From assembly GCA_001557505.1 (NCBI GenBank), contig LSAX01000013.1:803109-867108 (forward strand): a DNA stretch of 64,000 nucleotides, given 5' to 3'. The stretch is from Reticulascus tulasneorum (taxonomy: Eukaryota > Ascomycota > Sordariomycetes > Glomerellales > Reticulascaceae). Shown here one piece after another: positions 13,684-26,041 of this stretch. Under the pieces are notes generated by a model. The model did no database searches. It was not told the origin of the DNA and was given only the letters and a program-made list of their open reading frames with translations. Made by a program: the position numbers and the translations under genes. Numbering within the stretch: the first letter of the stretch is position 1; every line of letters begins with the position of its first letter.

Positions 13684-15420
13684 ATGCAGCCAGACCATTT
13701 TGGACTGTTTACAACCTGGGGCCTTAGGTATCTCGATTCTTTGGCGTGGGCCGGCATTGCGTTGCCCCTGCTGGGCGTATGCTGGGCCTATGCGTATGCC
13801 CTTGCCAAAAGGTATCCCACGGTTCCAGGTGCGCCGGTCCACGGATACAGGTCTAAATATGAGCCTTCGTTTCTGTTAAAGAATCGAACATATACTGGCT
13901 TCTATGAGATCCTGAGTAGCGGATACAAGATAGTATGTAAAAGTTGTTCCTATGGTGGACGATGCTAAACTGTTCTGCATGTAGCTCAAGGATGTGCCTT
14001 TTGTAATCCCTCGCCATGACACAAACATCAACATCCTACCAGTCAAATACCTCGAGGAAATCCGGCTTATCCCCAAACATATCCTGAACTCACATCTCGT
14101 CCTCATATCGCAGATGACCCCGAAATGGACCTGGACTCAGCCAGCAGTAGACTCGGACCTGGTTACTCGAGCCCTCCTTACCAAGCTGAACCCGGATCTG
14201 CAGAAGTATGTAGAAGTAACTCGCATGGAACTAGACACCGCATGGGCCATTGAGCTCCCTCGGCCTGACGGTACGTCAACACGACGGGAACCTACTTCAT
14301 TAGGCCCGAGCTAACTCCATAGAAGAATGGATGGAAGTCGACTTCCAACACTCCATTCGCAGACTTCTTACGCGGATCTCGGCCAGGATCTTCTTGGGGG
14401 AGCCAGCTTGTCATAATGATGACTGGCTGAGAATAGCCATTGGCTACACAGCTGGCGCACTTGAGGTCACGACAGATTTACAGAGATTCCCGTCTTGGAC
14501 ACACTTCTTGGTCGCCCCGCTTCTGCCTTCAAGAAAGCGTCTTCGGCGTGAACTAGACGTTGCCATCGAAATTGTCGAAAAGCAGATTCAGATGCACAAC
14601 CAAGCAGCAAAAAATGACATTGCGAACGCCGATACGCTTCTGGACTGGATGATGGATAATTGCAATGACAAGGAAAATGGTGTCGAAGAAATGACGATTT
14701 TCCAATGTTTCATAGCCATGGCAAGTATCCACACGACGCAATTCTCACTTGCGAATACGCTCTTCGACCTGTGCGCGCATCCCGAGTGGTTCGCTGTCCT
14801 GAGAGAGGAGCTGGACGAGGTCATTGAAGCTCACGGGAAGATTGGTGAGAAGATTCCCGCAAAACAGTGGCTTCAAAAGCTAGAGAAGATGGACAGCCTC
14901 CTGGCGGAAACTTTAAGGATGTATCCGACCATGCTTAGTGAGTCACCTCATAACCGTGCGAGTACAGCTACTGTATCACTGACAGCCACCCCTAGCCAGC
15001 ATTCAGAGGCTTGCAGTCGAGAAGGTTGAATTGAAGGACGGTACGGTCATTCCAAAGGGCGCCAGGCTCGCGTGGGCAAGCCTGCATCATGTCACCGATC
15101 CCGATATTCACCCCAACTCGGATGCTTGGGACCCAATGCGCAACTATCGCAAGCGACATTGTGGCGATGGCGAGAATATCACCAAGTTCGTTGCTGGTCA
15201 AGTTAATCAGAGCACGCTGGGTTTCGGTTATGGGAACCAGGCTTGTCCAGGCCGATATTTTGCTGTGAATGAGATCAAAATGATGTTGGCGCGGCTACTC
15301 CTGGACTTCGAATTCAAGCTCCCCGATGGAAAAGCACGCCCAAAGGTCTGGTACATGGGCGAGATCGCCTGCTTAAACCACAGAGCATCACTTATGATGA
15401 GAAAAAGAAGGCCTTGTTGA
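13684..15420 (+). CDS. Cytochrome P450 1 (ent-kaurene-oxidase-like)
   Basis: Microsomal P450 of 524 aa from exons 13684-13932, 13985-14270, 14323-14937 and 14996-15420; phases agree at all junctions. One N-terminal membrane anchor (residues about 18-40) is followed by the hinge RYPTVPGAPVHG. The I-helix reads ASIHTT in place of the usual AGxDTT, as in related fungal terpenoid oxidases; the ExxR is ETLR; the heme loop is FGYGNQACPGR with Cys near 467. It probably oxidises a terpene skeleton made by the chimeric synthase at 34-37 kb. Its exon plan differs from the three other ACPGR-type P450s here, so it is an older paralogue. The start was chosen at the first ATG giving a membrane anchor. Confidence 0.88.
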
Positions 15421-15829
15421 TTTTTTTGCCGACAGTTACCCGGGAATGATAGTTGGAGCACTTCATTTCATGCCGATCCAGAGCGAAATGTTGGCGTATT
15501 TCTTGTGTGAGAACGTACTCTTGTATCCGTGAAAGTATCATTAAGACATTTCTGGACCGAGATATTGAATCGGTTTGCGAATATAATTGGTCTACAACTG
15601 CACCAGATAGAGCACTGATGAATGTTAGACTTGGCGGCTTTCACGTTCAGTATTCACGCAACTTTTATGGATTTTTCATTATAGAATAATTTTGATTGAC
15701 TATGCTCGTTCTTCTATAATTTATAAAACTATTAATGACTGACAATAGTATTATGTGTGCGCATAAACTGTGCCAAATCCCTGATGATTGTCTCAATCAC
15801 GCAGATATTTGTGCGGAGATATTTTTTCG
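15421..15829. other. Intergenic between convergent P450 genes
   Basis: Short AT-rich spacer between the stop codons of P450 1 and P450 2; nothing but 3' UTR is expected. Confidence 0.5.
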
Positions 15830-17861
15830 CTATGCCTGTCTAGTCTTGAAAAGTATTGTTTTCGCAGGGTCAGGGAGTGACTAATTTGCCAACCCATGTC
15901 AGCACCATCCACAAGGCTAGTGGAGTGTAGAACGCCGCAACACGACTTACCAGGTGGCCACTAGCAATATTTTGATACCTCGCAGAATTGCCATCCTCAA
16001 GTTTCAGATCGTAGCCAAGTATGATCTGGGCGATGATCATTTTGATTTCCTGCCCTGCCAAGGCCCGGCCGGGGCATGCGTGTTTGCCAAATCCCCATGA
16101 CAAGTGGGTCATCGAGGAGAACAGGAATTGGCTGGAATCGGCAGTTCTGGTCTCTCCCTGTGCCCTGTCCTTCTCCCGGATTTTGTAAAATCTCATAGGA
16201 TCGAACGTATCCGCGTTGGGGAAGATTTGGTCATCCAAGTTCACCGCCACCAAAGGGGTCTCAAGTGTCACCCCAGCGGGAATCACTTGTCCGGAGGGCA
16301 GCTTGATAGGCTCGAGGACTTTGCGGACAGAAACGGCTTATAAGACGTCAGTTCCCAGTTCAATGTGGTTTTTTTGCTCTCCAGGATACTCACACATTGC
16401 CAGTGGGGACATTCGAAGTGTTTCCTTGAGGAAGCTGTCGAACTTCTTCATGGAATCCAGAGCTTTGCTAGTAAACTGACCGCCGCTTCCCGCTAAGGCT
16501 TGCGTGATATCCTCACGGATCTCGGGAATCAGGTCTCCCATTGCTGTAAGCGTGTACAATCTGTGTCGGCGTCAGTTAGGGCAGACTCTGTCTAGTTAAG
16601 CATGCGATGGCGGATGCACTAGCATCCCATCCTGCCACTAGCCCAAACGGTCGGCCCCTGTCAGTAAAAGCGGGAACACTAACGCGTTGGTCAAGGTTGA
16701 AGTAGTCGAATGAATGGCAGAGAAGGTCAGCCCGAGCTGGCTATATACCAGGTCATGGCAGTCTTCGTTGTCAAATTTATGTCTATTGGCGATCATCCAT
16801 TGCAGAACATCATCTGGGAGTTCTGATTCGGACAAATCGTGCTGCATATCTATCCGCGCTTTGATGAGTGGCTCAAAAAGCGCGAATCCTTCTTCAGTTC
16901 GCTTGCGGAGCTGTTTAATTTCAGGCAGCCACTCTGCAAACAGCGGTCGTAGCCAAGGATGCAACCTGTGGACGGCTCTCTGAGCGCTCATAACGTCCAA
17001 TGCATAATGGTGGACTGTATCAATGTATTCTTCCGACCGGTTGAGGTCCGGACCGACTAGGAACCTGCCAGAGACCACGATCACCATCCGCAAGAGCTTG
17101 GGGTAGATGTTTACCGACGTCCAGTCTTCGCAGGGGGGCAGTTCAACTCGGATCGCGTTGCTGACCTCCTCTGACATAGTAATTGCGTTACGTGCTGTGA
17201 CGGAGCTGTTGTTAACGCACGACAGACAACCACCCGCAGGTCAATTACACAGGTTGACGTAGTACGTACGAAGCGAAGGAACCAAGTGCTTGTTGATGGA
17301 ATGGAGCAGGAGGGGCGTTAAAGCCCTAACCTTGGTATAATTGCCCGCGATGAACTGCAGCACAAGACCTTTCAGTTTGTTTGCCATGGCACTCAGCAGG
17401 CATCATGACGAGTCTGTTACCTCATTGCCTGCCACATCTGCACTAAGGGTGTGAGCCGGTAATTTGCTGAGCTCAGACAACAGCTTTGGTGGCACAACGA
17501 CGACATTGGTCTCTTTTGACAAAATGTTACTTTTATCCATAGAGCATCTTGTTCGAGATTAATATACTTACTGCGAGTTGTTGTGATCCTAAAAACGCCG
17601 TCTCGAAACTGCAACGCTTTATCAGAGATGGCTTGGCAGCGAATACTCCCAACACCACAGTACCTTATTGTAACCATCCATGTACATCTGTCTCGCATCG
17701 GATAAGTACATTTGTCGACGGTTTTCCTCGCTGCCTAGTTCTAATCCAATCATCGGAATGGCGGACAACTGGAAGTAGGAGATGGCTGCGGGGAGGGCAA
17801 GGTAAAGAATCGATGCAGTCGCAAATGCGACCGCGATACTTAGAAGTTGCCCGTTCTCCAT
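15830..17861 (-). CDS. Cytochrome P450 2 (ent-kaurene-oxidase-like)
   Basis: P450 of 508 aa from eight exons: 17861-17664, 17608-17572, 17512-17421, 17354-17270, 17194-16684, 16560-16394, 16336-15951 and 15880-15830. The phases all agree. A membrane anchor at the N-terminus is followed by AIPMIGLELG. The ExxR is ETLR; the heme loop is WGFGKHACPGR with Cys near 451; the last exon gives SLPDPAKTILFK, matching the tails of P450 3 and 4. Exons 2-4 are 37, 92 and 85 bases, exactly as in P450 3 and 4. It has one intron (16561-16683, donor GTTAGT) that its paralogues lack. It is divergently transcribed with P450 3. A terpene-tailoring oxidase is inferred from context. Confidence 0.88.
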
Positions 17862-18870
17862 CGCAAGTGGTATGCTTGAGCTTCTAATTTGAGGAGGTCA
17901 CGGCACCACTCGCATTAGCGAGTAAACCATCGGGGTTGAGACCGCAGAGTGACACGGACACTTATGTATGTCGATGGAGGTCAGAATACACCCAAGCAAG
18001 CTCAGCTCCCTTCCTGTATCTGTCACAATTCGCAATTTACTTGTCTCGGAGATATGCAGCTACAAAAGGGGTGAGGGGGTTTGTGGGTCCAACTTGCGGG
18101 AACATCCATCTTCCTGCTGGCATGTCGACCTCGAATGAAAGTTCAGGATCATGCTTAGTGATAGCGTCATAACATTCCTGAAAACTCCCAACGGCATGTA
18201 CAGTGCTGAAACTCCCAACGGAATGCACGCTGCTGCCACCCTGAACAGCCTTATGCTAGTTATATCCTACGCGTGTACCGGTGACTATTCGACTGTAAAA
18301 TCTACAAGGATCCAGAATCAAAGTGCCGATGCTCGGCCCCTTCTGAATCAAACCTTGTTCTCTAGTGCCGACGAATTCGGCTTTCACCCTCTGAGACACA
18401 TAGTTCTCGTACTGTTTCCTTAGAGGAATTGACTGGCCCCTCATCTTGGCACCGGGATGCCAGGCAGATTAGTCTCAAGATGCCGTAGCCCCATCGTGAT
18501 GTAAGAGATGGAACATGAGCATTTACTGTGAATCAATATCCTTCCCCAGCCGAGACCTGTTTTTCATTGGACAAGGACTGTACGGAATATACAGTTGCCA
18601 GGACCGCGAAAGGCTGGTGGGCATGTCTGTTTCCTTTCCTGATTAAGCGATATTGGCCCACGTATTTGGTCGGGGAAGTTCTTAAGTAAATATGAACCCA
18701 GCCGCAAGGTAGGCCCCGAACGACCAGACTTGCCTCTGGAAATCAAAGCGCACTCGGGACAACGGCAACTGTCTGCCTCTCTTTACCTTAACTGCCTATT
18801 TTTATTTTCATCTAACCAGATCATCCCAGACGAGCCGCCCAGGAACTTAGTTGCCGCGCTGCTTCGTAAC
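17862..18870. promoter_or_regulatory. Divergent promoter between P450 2 and P450 3
   Basis: About 1 kb lies between the two start codons. It contains an imperfect 27-bp tandem repeat at 18182-18235, annotated separately. Short open frames on both strands look non-coding. The common upstream region suggests shared control of the two P450s. Confidence 0.45.
18182..18235. repeat. Two-copy 27-bp tandem repeat
   Basis: Units 18182-18208 and 18209-18235 both start AAACTCCCAACGG and end GCTG; 23 of 27 positions match. They lie in the divergent promoter and could be duplicated regulator sites, or a chance slippage product. Confidence 0.6.
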
Positions 18871-20778
18871 ATGGATCTCATTTCGCTCTTACGTATCGTC
18901 GCTGATAGGTGGCCCGCACTTCTGGCTCTGTCCGGCTGTCTAGCGGCACTCCTTTTCCAAGCGCGCAGGCGACAGAGCAACCCACTGGGAAACCTGCCCG
19001 TTATTGGTATAGAGTTAGGGGATTCGGAGAAGCGTCGCAAAGCCTATGTGACCAATGCTCGACGCTTGTACCGGGACGGCTACCAGCGAGTAAGAAGAAA
19101 GAAGTTTGACAGTCCCTCTACTTAACTGACAGGCAAGGCAGTTCAAAGACAGTATCTTCAGTCTCACTACAACAAGCGGTACTGAAAAGACAGCCTCGTA
19201 ATAAGTTTATTTCGCTAATACCTGCGTCAAGAATGCCCGGTCGTAGTCGTTTCGCCCAGATTCTTAGATGAACTCGGAAGGCTCCCTGATGAAGTTCTCA
19301 GCGCCGGTATGGCCGTCGCAGATGTAAGCAGATTCATCATGCTGATTCTACATTAACATTGATTTAACCAACTCAGACCTCGCAAGATAAGTACACCAGG
19401 ATGGAAGTCGCCGACCCTATCATCTCACATGGTGTCAGAGGAAACCTGACAATGTCGTTGTGTAAGTAATGTCACTACCGACAAATCAATTCAATGATAG
19501 CAAGCTTAGCAATATAATCAGCTCGTTTGAACTCTGTCATTCTAGAGGAGGTGGAGACTACCCTCGCTCTTGAGCTCCCGCCCTGTGACGAGTGGACGTC
19601 GGTGAAAATTAGCGGGATGCTCCAGCGGACTGTGGCTATAGTTTCGGGCCGTATATTCGTCGGGCCCGAGCTGTGCCGGTCAGACGCCTACCTCGAGGCC
19701 TCCCTTCATATTGCGCACGAGGCATCCGCAGCTGTGCAATCTATCTCTGTTCTGCCGCTCTGGAAGCGCCCTTTTGTGTCGACTCGCTTACCCGAGGTAC
19801 GGGAGCTTCATCAGCGGCAAGAGAAGATCTATTCCGTTTTACGCCCAGTCCTGGAGGAACGGATCCAGATGAACGAGGCGGACCGGCCGGACGACATGTT
19901 GACATGGATCATCAAGTCACAAAAAAAGCACGGCAAGCGGTCTTTCCAGACTATGGCGAAGATCCAGATAACTCTGCAAATAGCGGCCATCAACACCATC
20001 AGCGAAATGGCCACCAACGCGCTCTACAACTTAGCTGCGATGCCCGAGATAGTCCCTGGGCTACGGGAAGAGATCCAAGCTGTGCTCGAGGAACATGATG
20101 GGGTGGTTTCAACGAAGTCCTTGCAGGCCATGAAAAAGCTTGATAGTTTTATGAAGGAGACAGCACGCCTCTACCCCCCATTCTTATGTAAGGCTACCAT
20201 CCCATGGCGTCTTGAGTTGCCGGTCGTGTCAAAGAATGATCTGCGCTAATATTGGCTCTCTGACAGCCTCCTTTGAGCGCAAAGTTCTCCGCAAATTCAC
20301 GCTCTCCAACGGACAGGTGATACCCGCTGGTGCGCTGATTAAGGTGCCCAGCCAAGCTATCATGTCCGATCCTGCACTATTCCCCGACCCAGGTCGGTTC
20401 GATGCGTTGCGCTTCTACAAACTGCGGCAGCAGGACTCGGTCCTGGAAAACGGTCGTGTATCAAGCGGAGCGAGGGTGAATCAGTTTGTGACTTCCGACA
20501 AGGCCAGTTTGGTATTTGGTTTTGGTCGCCATGCATGTCCGGGTCGCTTCCTGGCAGCTGTTGAGCTCAAGATGATCCTCATTTATATCTTGCGACAGTA
20601 CGACCTTCAACTTGAGAAGGGTGAGACGCAGAGATATAATAATTTGGAGTTTGCAGCCTTCGTAAGTTCATTATCACCACCAACCAGAGAGCACCAGAAG
20701 AGAAAGACTAAGCATTCATAGAGCATTCCAGATCCTACAAAAACCCTGCGATTCAAGAGAATTACACTTAAGGAATAG
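18871..20778 (+). CDS. Cytochrome P450 3 (ent-kaurene-oxidase-like)
   Basis: P450 of 516 aa from exons 18871-19089, 19142-19178, 19232-19323, 19377-19461, 19522-20187, 20267-20661 and 20722-20778. The phases agree and the tail [12 protein letters not shown] matches its paralogues. The anchor is at residues about 12-30, followed by LPVIGIELG. The I-helix has AAINT where the paralogues have AIHST or AAIHT. The ExxR is ETAR; the heme loop is [12 protein letters not shown] with Cys near 457. Exon lengths 37/92/85/666/395 are identical to P450 4, showing a recent duplication. Probable oxidase of the cluster's terpene; the I-helix change could alter specificity or activity. Confidence 0.88.
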
Positions 20779-21535
20779 AAATTATTAAGCTAATAGCGCA
20801 CCATTGGCGCGCTATGCATAAAAATTTTAAATTCTAGAATTGTACGTGAATGTCGAGAGTGTCGAGCGACTGTAAGGTTCAACGCTCCGCTGTGCTATTT
20901 CTTGATAATGTCCAAACCTTTACAAGTCCAGCGATTAGTGTTCACATGAAATTGCCATTGCAAAAAGCAAACCTTAGAAAAGCTTGTGACTTTTACAATA
21001 TATATCACAATCTTTACGGCAGGTATCAGCTCGTTGCCGCCCTTGACACTCTTAGATAACCATTCGGTAGTCCTGGCATATGTAAGCCAACTCTTCGAGA
21101 TAATGTAGATGCATGGGCACTATGAAATGTATGATGGCTGGATTACGTCGGTTGCAATTCAGTGACCTTATATCTTCCTTGGACATACGGCTTGGAACCA
21201 TTGTATCCTGTTTGTCTATCCTCTCCTGACGAACCTTCGCGGGCCTGGAATACAACCCCCCAGCTACTTAGTAGACAAGCTTGCTACAAACGAACTTTGT
21301 GTGGGAAGCCCCTCGAGCAGGATACCCTATATTTATTCGTCCTGAAGGTAAAGTATTGAATAGTCATTACAGACCATGGACGTTATATTGTTCATGGAAT
21401 ATTAGACGCACGTAGACTATATTAGATTGCAGCGGAGAGAGCTTTTAATTAAGATGAATTGCTCATCTCGTATTTCCGCTCTTCATGCAACCAAACAACC
21501 AGGGCCCGACGTTGCATATCCATGACGTCTTACTA
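20779..21535. other. Intergenic between P450 3 and P450 4 (convergent)
   Basis: An AT-rich spacer between two converging genes. No feature is supported beyond expected 3' UTRs. Confidence 0.5.
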
Positions 21536-23475
21536 TCAGTAGCTAACCTTCTTCAAAGATATCATCTTAGTGGGATCGGGAAAGCACTGAATAAGAACCT
21601 GTTAACTTATCTATCTTTGTACGTAAGCGAATGGGTTTGTTATTTAACTCACGAAGTTGGCAAATCGTATATTCGAGTATCTCTGTGTTTCACCCTCCTC
21701 CAAGCGCATGTCATAAGCCAGGATCATATGAGCGAGTATCATCTTGATCTCATTCGCAGCGAAGAAACGGCCCGGGCAGGCGTGTCTCCCATATCCAAAA
21801 GCAAGACTGTCACTGGTGACGCTGACAAACTGGTTGGCCTGAGATCCACTTTCTTGTCGTCCATCCTTGCCGGCGGTCTCCTGTTGGCGGATCTTGTAAA
21901 ACCGAAGGCCGTCAAACTTTTCCGGCTCGTCAAATCTTTTAGAATCGCACATGATGGCTTGAGCTGCCACTTCAATCATCACGCCAGCCGGGATGACTTG
22001 CCCGTTGGAGAGAGTGATAGGCTTCAAAACTTTTCGTTGAAATGATGCTGCCAGAATCATGGACATTAGCAGGTCTCGTGGCATGGGTGTGTAGAAATTT
22101 CAATCCCTCACAAACAGAAGGTGCATGGCATCGAAGAGATTCCTTCATAAGACTGTCAACCTTCTTCATCGCCTGGAGGGCTTGACTAGATAGGATGCCT
22201 CTGTGGTCTTCCAAGACGGCCGTAATCTCATCTCGCAGCTCTTCGATCATCTCTGGCATAGCTACCAAGCTATAGAAGATATTAGTCAGGGTCATCGTGG
22301 TGGTATGGATGGCCGCGAAACTGGAAGACAGTTGTAAGTCAGTTATGGCCGCAGTGGTTCGAACGCGACCACGGGTCTGCGAATTGAGTAACCACTGAAG
22401 CATATCGTCTGGTTGTTCAGTCTCAGCCATACGCTGACGACCCTCGATCACTGGCTTCAAAAAGGCCGTCTCTTTGGCTTTGCGCTGACTGAGTGCTTGT
22501 ACCTGCGGCAGTCTCTCGCACACGAATGGCCTCTTCCACGGGGCCACTTGACCTACTGCCTCTTGCGCAGCCATCACTTCTGTGGTGTAGTTGATCGCTG
22601 CGTCTAGATATTGCTCGGTGCGACAAAGCTCTGTTCCGACCAATACACGCCCCGACACTATCGCCACAATGCGTAGCAGCTTCTGGTTGATATTGACAGA
22701 GGTCCAATCATCGCAAGGTGGGAGTTCTAGCTGCAGTGCTTGTATCACCTCTTCTGAAATGATGGGATTCAATCGAGCTATGCTTGAAATCAATATCCCG
22801 AGTAAAGGCTGGTCGAAATTGACATGTTACATACCCAATGCAGGTGTGAGATTCTGCTTTACGACATCCGGGAGGGTTTCTATACTATCTTGCATCTTGG
22901 TATATTTCGTGTGCATAGTCTTTGCAACGCGCATTAGCTATTCTTGCTGGCCTCGCTTGCAAGTGCCTCATCGGCCGATGATGCTCACCTCTTTGACGGC
23001 CTCAGTGACGCTCAACACATTGTCAGGGAGATCTCGAAGTTCGTTCAGGTACTCAGCCGGGACCACTACCGTAGGGCTTTCTATAATACCTCAGCTAGTA
23101 TCAGGCAGCAAGATAAATCCGAGAATAGGGCAGAGTTGTAACCATATTGTGTCGTGATTCTAAATATACCCTGTTTGAACTATTACAGGCTTGTCAACTA
23201 CAATGTCCACACTAGGAGTTCATATACTCCTGACTGTGTTAATCATGCCTCACCAATGCGTAACCCTCCGCGTAAAGTCTCTGTGCATTACTTTGATATG
23301 CTCTACGGCGCTCTTCGTAACCGCCTAATTCATGCCCGATCAAAGGCACACGCGATAACGGAATGATGCGTTTGAACAGGCATGGTACCAAAAGACTCAG
23401 GCACATTACAGTGGCTGCCAAGAGGGCAAGCCAATTGTCGAGCTGGATCTGGTGGAGCTGCTGAACTATCATCAT
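21536..23475 (-). CDS. Cytochrome P450 4 (ent-kaurene-oxidase-like)
   Basis: P450 of 515 aa from exons 23475-23254, 23179-23143, 23080-22989, 22919-22835, 22777-22112, 22047-21653 and 21586-21536, all phase-consistent. Two adjacent ATGs (23475 and 23472) could start it. The N-terminal anchor is followed by SRVPLIGHELG. The I-helix has AAIHTT; the ExxR is ESLR; the heme loop is [12 protein letters not shown] with Cys near 458; the tail CFPDPTKMISLKK corresponds to the last exon of P450 2 and 3. The exon plan equals that of P450 3. All catalytic elements are present, so I infer a functional terpene-tailoring monooxygenase. Confidence 0.88.
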
Positions 23476-25111
23476 GGGTTTTTCTCTGCGTAAACCTGAC
23501 GTATCGCGGTTTAGCTTTGGACCATAGAAAAAGTTCGAGATGAACGGCTCACTAGTTGTGGCTGGGCTTCCTTGATTTTAATCCACTATGCCAATTAGGT
23601 TTGGAACGACGCGGAAGTAAAAGTTGTGTGTCAGAATAGGATTATTGTAGAAAAGTAAAGGGCCTACGCTGTAGCTCTGTTACATGGCGCACAATGTTGG
23701 GAATTAGCTAATATACCAATGATTGCAACCGATGCCAAGCATATGTATTATACAGCCGAAATAGTACCTAAATACAATCCACTAAGGCGGTAGCCGAAAT
23801 TTGGCTCCACTCCGCTTCAATTGTGATTCCGCTGAGACATCCGCAGCCACTATGTCTTAGAATTGGGCCTACTACACTGACATGGGTTTCGCACAACCTA
23901 GTTGACCCTATTGTATTAGTTATAGTATGTGAGAAAGTGCCCTTTGGCGTCACTCGCAATGAACTACAATTGCAGCTTGCGAGATAGATGAATGGTTCGG
24001 AGCCAACATCGCTTGGTTCAGCACTCGCTTCGGAATTTATCAATCGCCCCCGATGCAGATCCCCATCTCGGCTTGGTTTATATCACTCTTGATTCAGCTG
24101 AGCCGTGGAGGAGCGCGGCGGGTGCGCCATGGCATAAAGCCGCTGTTGAGCCCGGAACTGGATAGGATTTTGCTGAAAATTTTGTACTTCACCACACCTT
24201 CTCATTTGTTATATTGAGGGTTACCTTCTGTGTGTAGTTCTTTTCCCACACCAAAGTGAAAGTTGGGATTTACAAGGTGTGGACAGAACCTAAAAGACAA
24301 TCTGCTCAGGGGACATGCGAGGAGGAATCCGAACTCATGGTGCACGACTGCTCAAGTAGAATGACTCGTCCCATCTTCCAATATGCGGAGTGATCATACC
24401 ACCGGAGAGATTTGGCGTAATAAAGCGACGCCAGGGACGGGAATACATTCCGAGGTCGAGAGGGATATCATTGCCGGCCTTTCCAACTCCAAGCCGGTTG
24501 TCACCATCTGTCTCAGAGGCTCGCGCCTCGGCGAAACGAAATCTGAGTTCCTTTTTTCCTTCCTTTTTCTGAGGCGATGCACTTGGTGGCGGTGTGGTTG
24601 AGGGTAGGAGTATGCAAGGGGAAAGAAGGCAAGGCTGTCCAGCGAGTCAGTGGCTGAGACACGGCCAATATGCTCACCGCCCAGACCTCGAACATAGATG
24701 GGCCTCCAGGCCCTAAACAGGCTTCCGAGATTCGCGTTGCTCTGTCTTGATCAGTCAAGTCATAGAATCTCAAGTTGTACCCCTTGATTCGCCAAAGTAT
24801 CCCACGCCCGGCGCGGCATTAGCTAGATGACGACATGCAGGTCATTCCACCGGAAGACGACGACGCACGCATCTACCTCCATAGTCTGGAATCAGCACCA
24901 AATGATTCTATTATAAAGAAGAGATACATATATGCTCTAAACAAATGAGAACCCCTGAACTTCGTTTGTGTAAGTATTCAATTTAACCGGTGCCGAATGT
25001 TCCATGAGTCTAGACCTCCGTATTTTTCAAAAGGTTGAACCACCTTCGTGCCCTACTTGGCGACGATACGAACTCCTAGCATCACACTTGATTCGTCCCT
25101 TTTGAACCACT
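23476..25111. other. Intergenic, P450 4 to SDR, with a possible small relic
   Basis: No intact gene. On the minus strand around 24640-24790 there is a stretch reading LRFYDLTDQDRAT, which faintly resembles the FxPMRFYKIRQQD region of the neighbouring P450s and may be a tiny relic; the evidence is weak. TATAAAG at 24913-24919 lies 193 bases before the SDR start. Confidence 0.4.
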
Positions 25112-26041
25112 ATGGCCTTCCCATCTGCAACTGCTACATGGCGCACGGAAACTTACGATGCAATATGTCCTACGCGCCCCGAACTTTCTTGCAAGGGAAA
25201 GAATGTGGTGATAACGGGAGGAGGCAGCGGAATTGGAGCTGAGACCGCCCGCTACTTCGCCAAAGCAGGCGCTTCCGGGATCGCGCTGCTTGGCCGACGA
25301 GAGCAGCCTCTCCTCGATACTAAAGCTTCTATTGAGAAAGACTTCGACGTCGATGTGTTTGCAGCGTCAACTGACGTCACGAACGAGGCCGATGTGGAAG
25401 CGGCCTTCAGAGCCTTTGTCAGAACACAGAATGTGCACGTTCTAGTTGTCTGCGCCGCGACGGTCGGCCCAGAAGAGGCTATCAAGGACGTGGACAGTCA
25501 AAAGTTCTTGGGAAGTATTGAATCAAATCTTAAGGGTTCCTTGTTTGTTGCCCAGACATTCCTTCGCTACGCCTCGTCGGATGCAGTCGTCATCAATATC
25601 TCCTCCGCGGCTGCGCACATCAACGTCAGCCCGCAAGGGGCTGCTTACAGCATCTCAAAGCTCGCAACCTTCCGGTTTTGGGATTCTTTTGCTTTCGCAA
25701 ATCCGAGCATGAGCGTTTTCCATGTCCATCCAGGGTTGATAGAGACGGATATGACGAAGGATACCGCGGGTCCCGATCTTGCTAAGCTGGCTAGTAACAG
25801 TAAGGTTATTCAATGGATCGAAGTCTCCAACGCTAAAAGCTTCTTAGTATCCTTGCCAGCGAGCTTCAATGTTTGGCTTGCAAGTTCAGAGGCGCGGTTC
25901 TTGAAAGGCAAATTTCTTTGGGCGAACTGGGATGTGAATGAGCTCAGGATCCAGGCTCGAGAAATTGAAGCAAGTCCAAATCTTACGATAGGACTCGTAG
26001 GGTGGCCGTTTCAGACACTAGGTGCCAAGATAGCGGCGTGA
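25112..26041 (+). CDS. Short-chain dehydrogenase/reductase
   Basis: Single-exon classical SDR of 309 aa. The cofactor motif TGGGSGIG lies at residues 35-42. The catalytic Ser is at 164/165 (NISSAAAH), with Tyr179 and Lys183 in AYSISK, so the triad is complete. The NNAG structural motif is replaced by VCAATVG. GLLGRRE after the second strand suggests an NADP-type or mixed cofactor pocket (inference). An N-terminal extension of about 28 residues has no targeting signal. It sits among the P450s of the terpenoid cluster, where it probably oxidises or reduces an alcohol/ketone installed by a P450. Confidence 0.9.
   Translation: MAFPSATATWRTETYDAICPTRPELSCKGKNVVITGGGSGIGAETARYFAKAGASGIALLGRREQPLLDTKASIEKDFDVDVFAASTDVTNEADVEAAFRAFVRTQNVHVLVVCAATVGPEEAIKDVDSQKFLGSIESNLKGSLFVAQTFLRYASSDAVVINISSAAAHINVSPQGAAYSISKLATFRFWDSFAFANPSMSVFHVHPGLIETDMTKDTAGPDLAKLASNSKVIQWIEVSNAKSFLVSLPASFNVWLASSEARFLKGKFLWANWDVNELRIQAREIEASPNLTIGLVGWPFQTLGAKIAA

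Noticed and set aside
18037..18423. Short frames on both strands in the P450 2/3 promoter
   Set aside because: They overlap each other and the 27-bp tandem repeat, with no motif or splice support.
24513..24790. Possible P450 fragment with RFYDLTDQDRAT
   Set aside because: Only about ten residues resemble P450s and no neighbouring exon-like pieces were found, so it is mentioned but not called a pseudogene.
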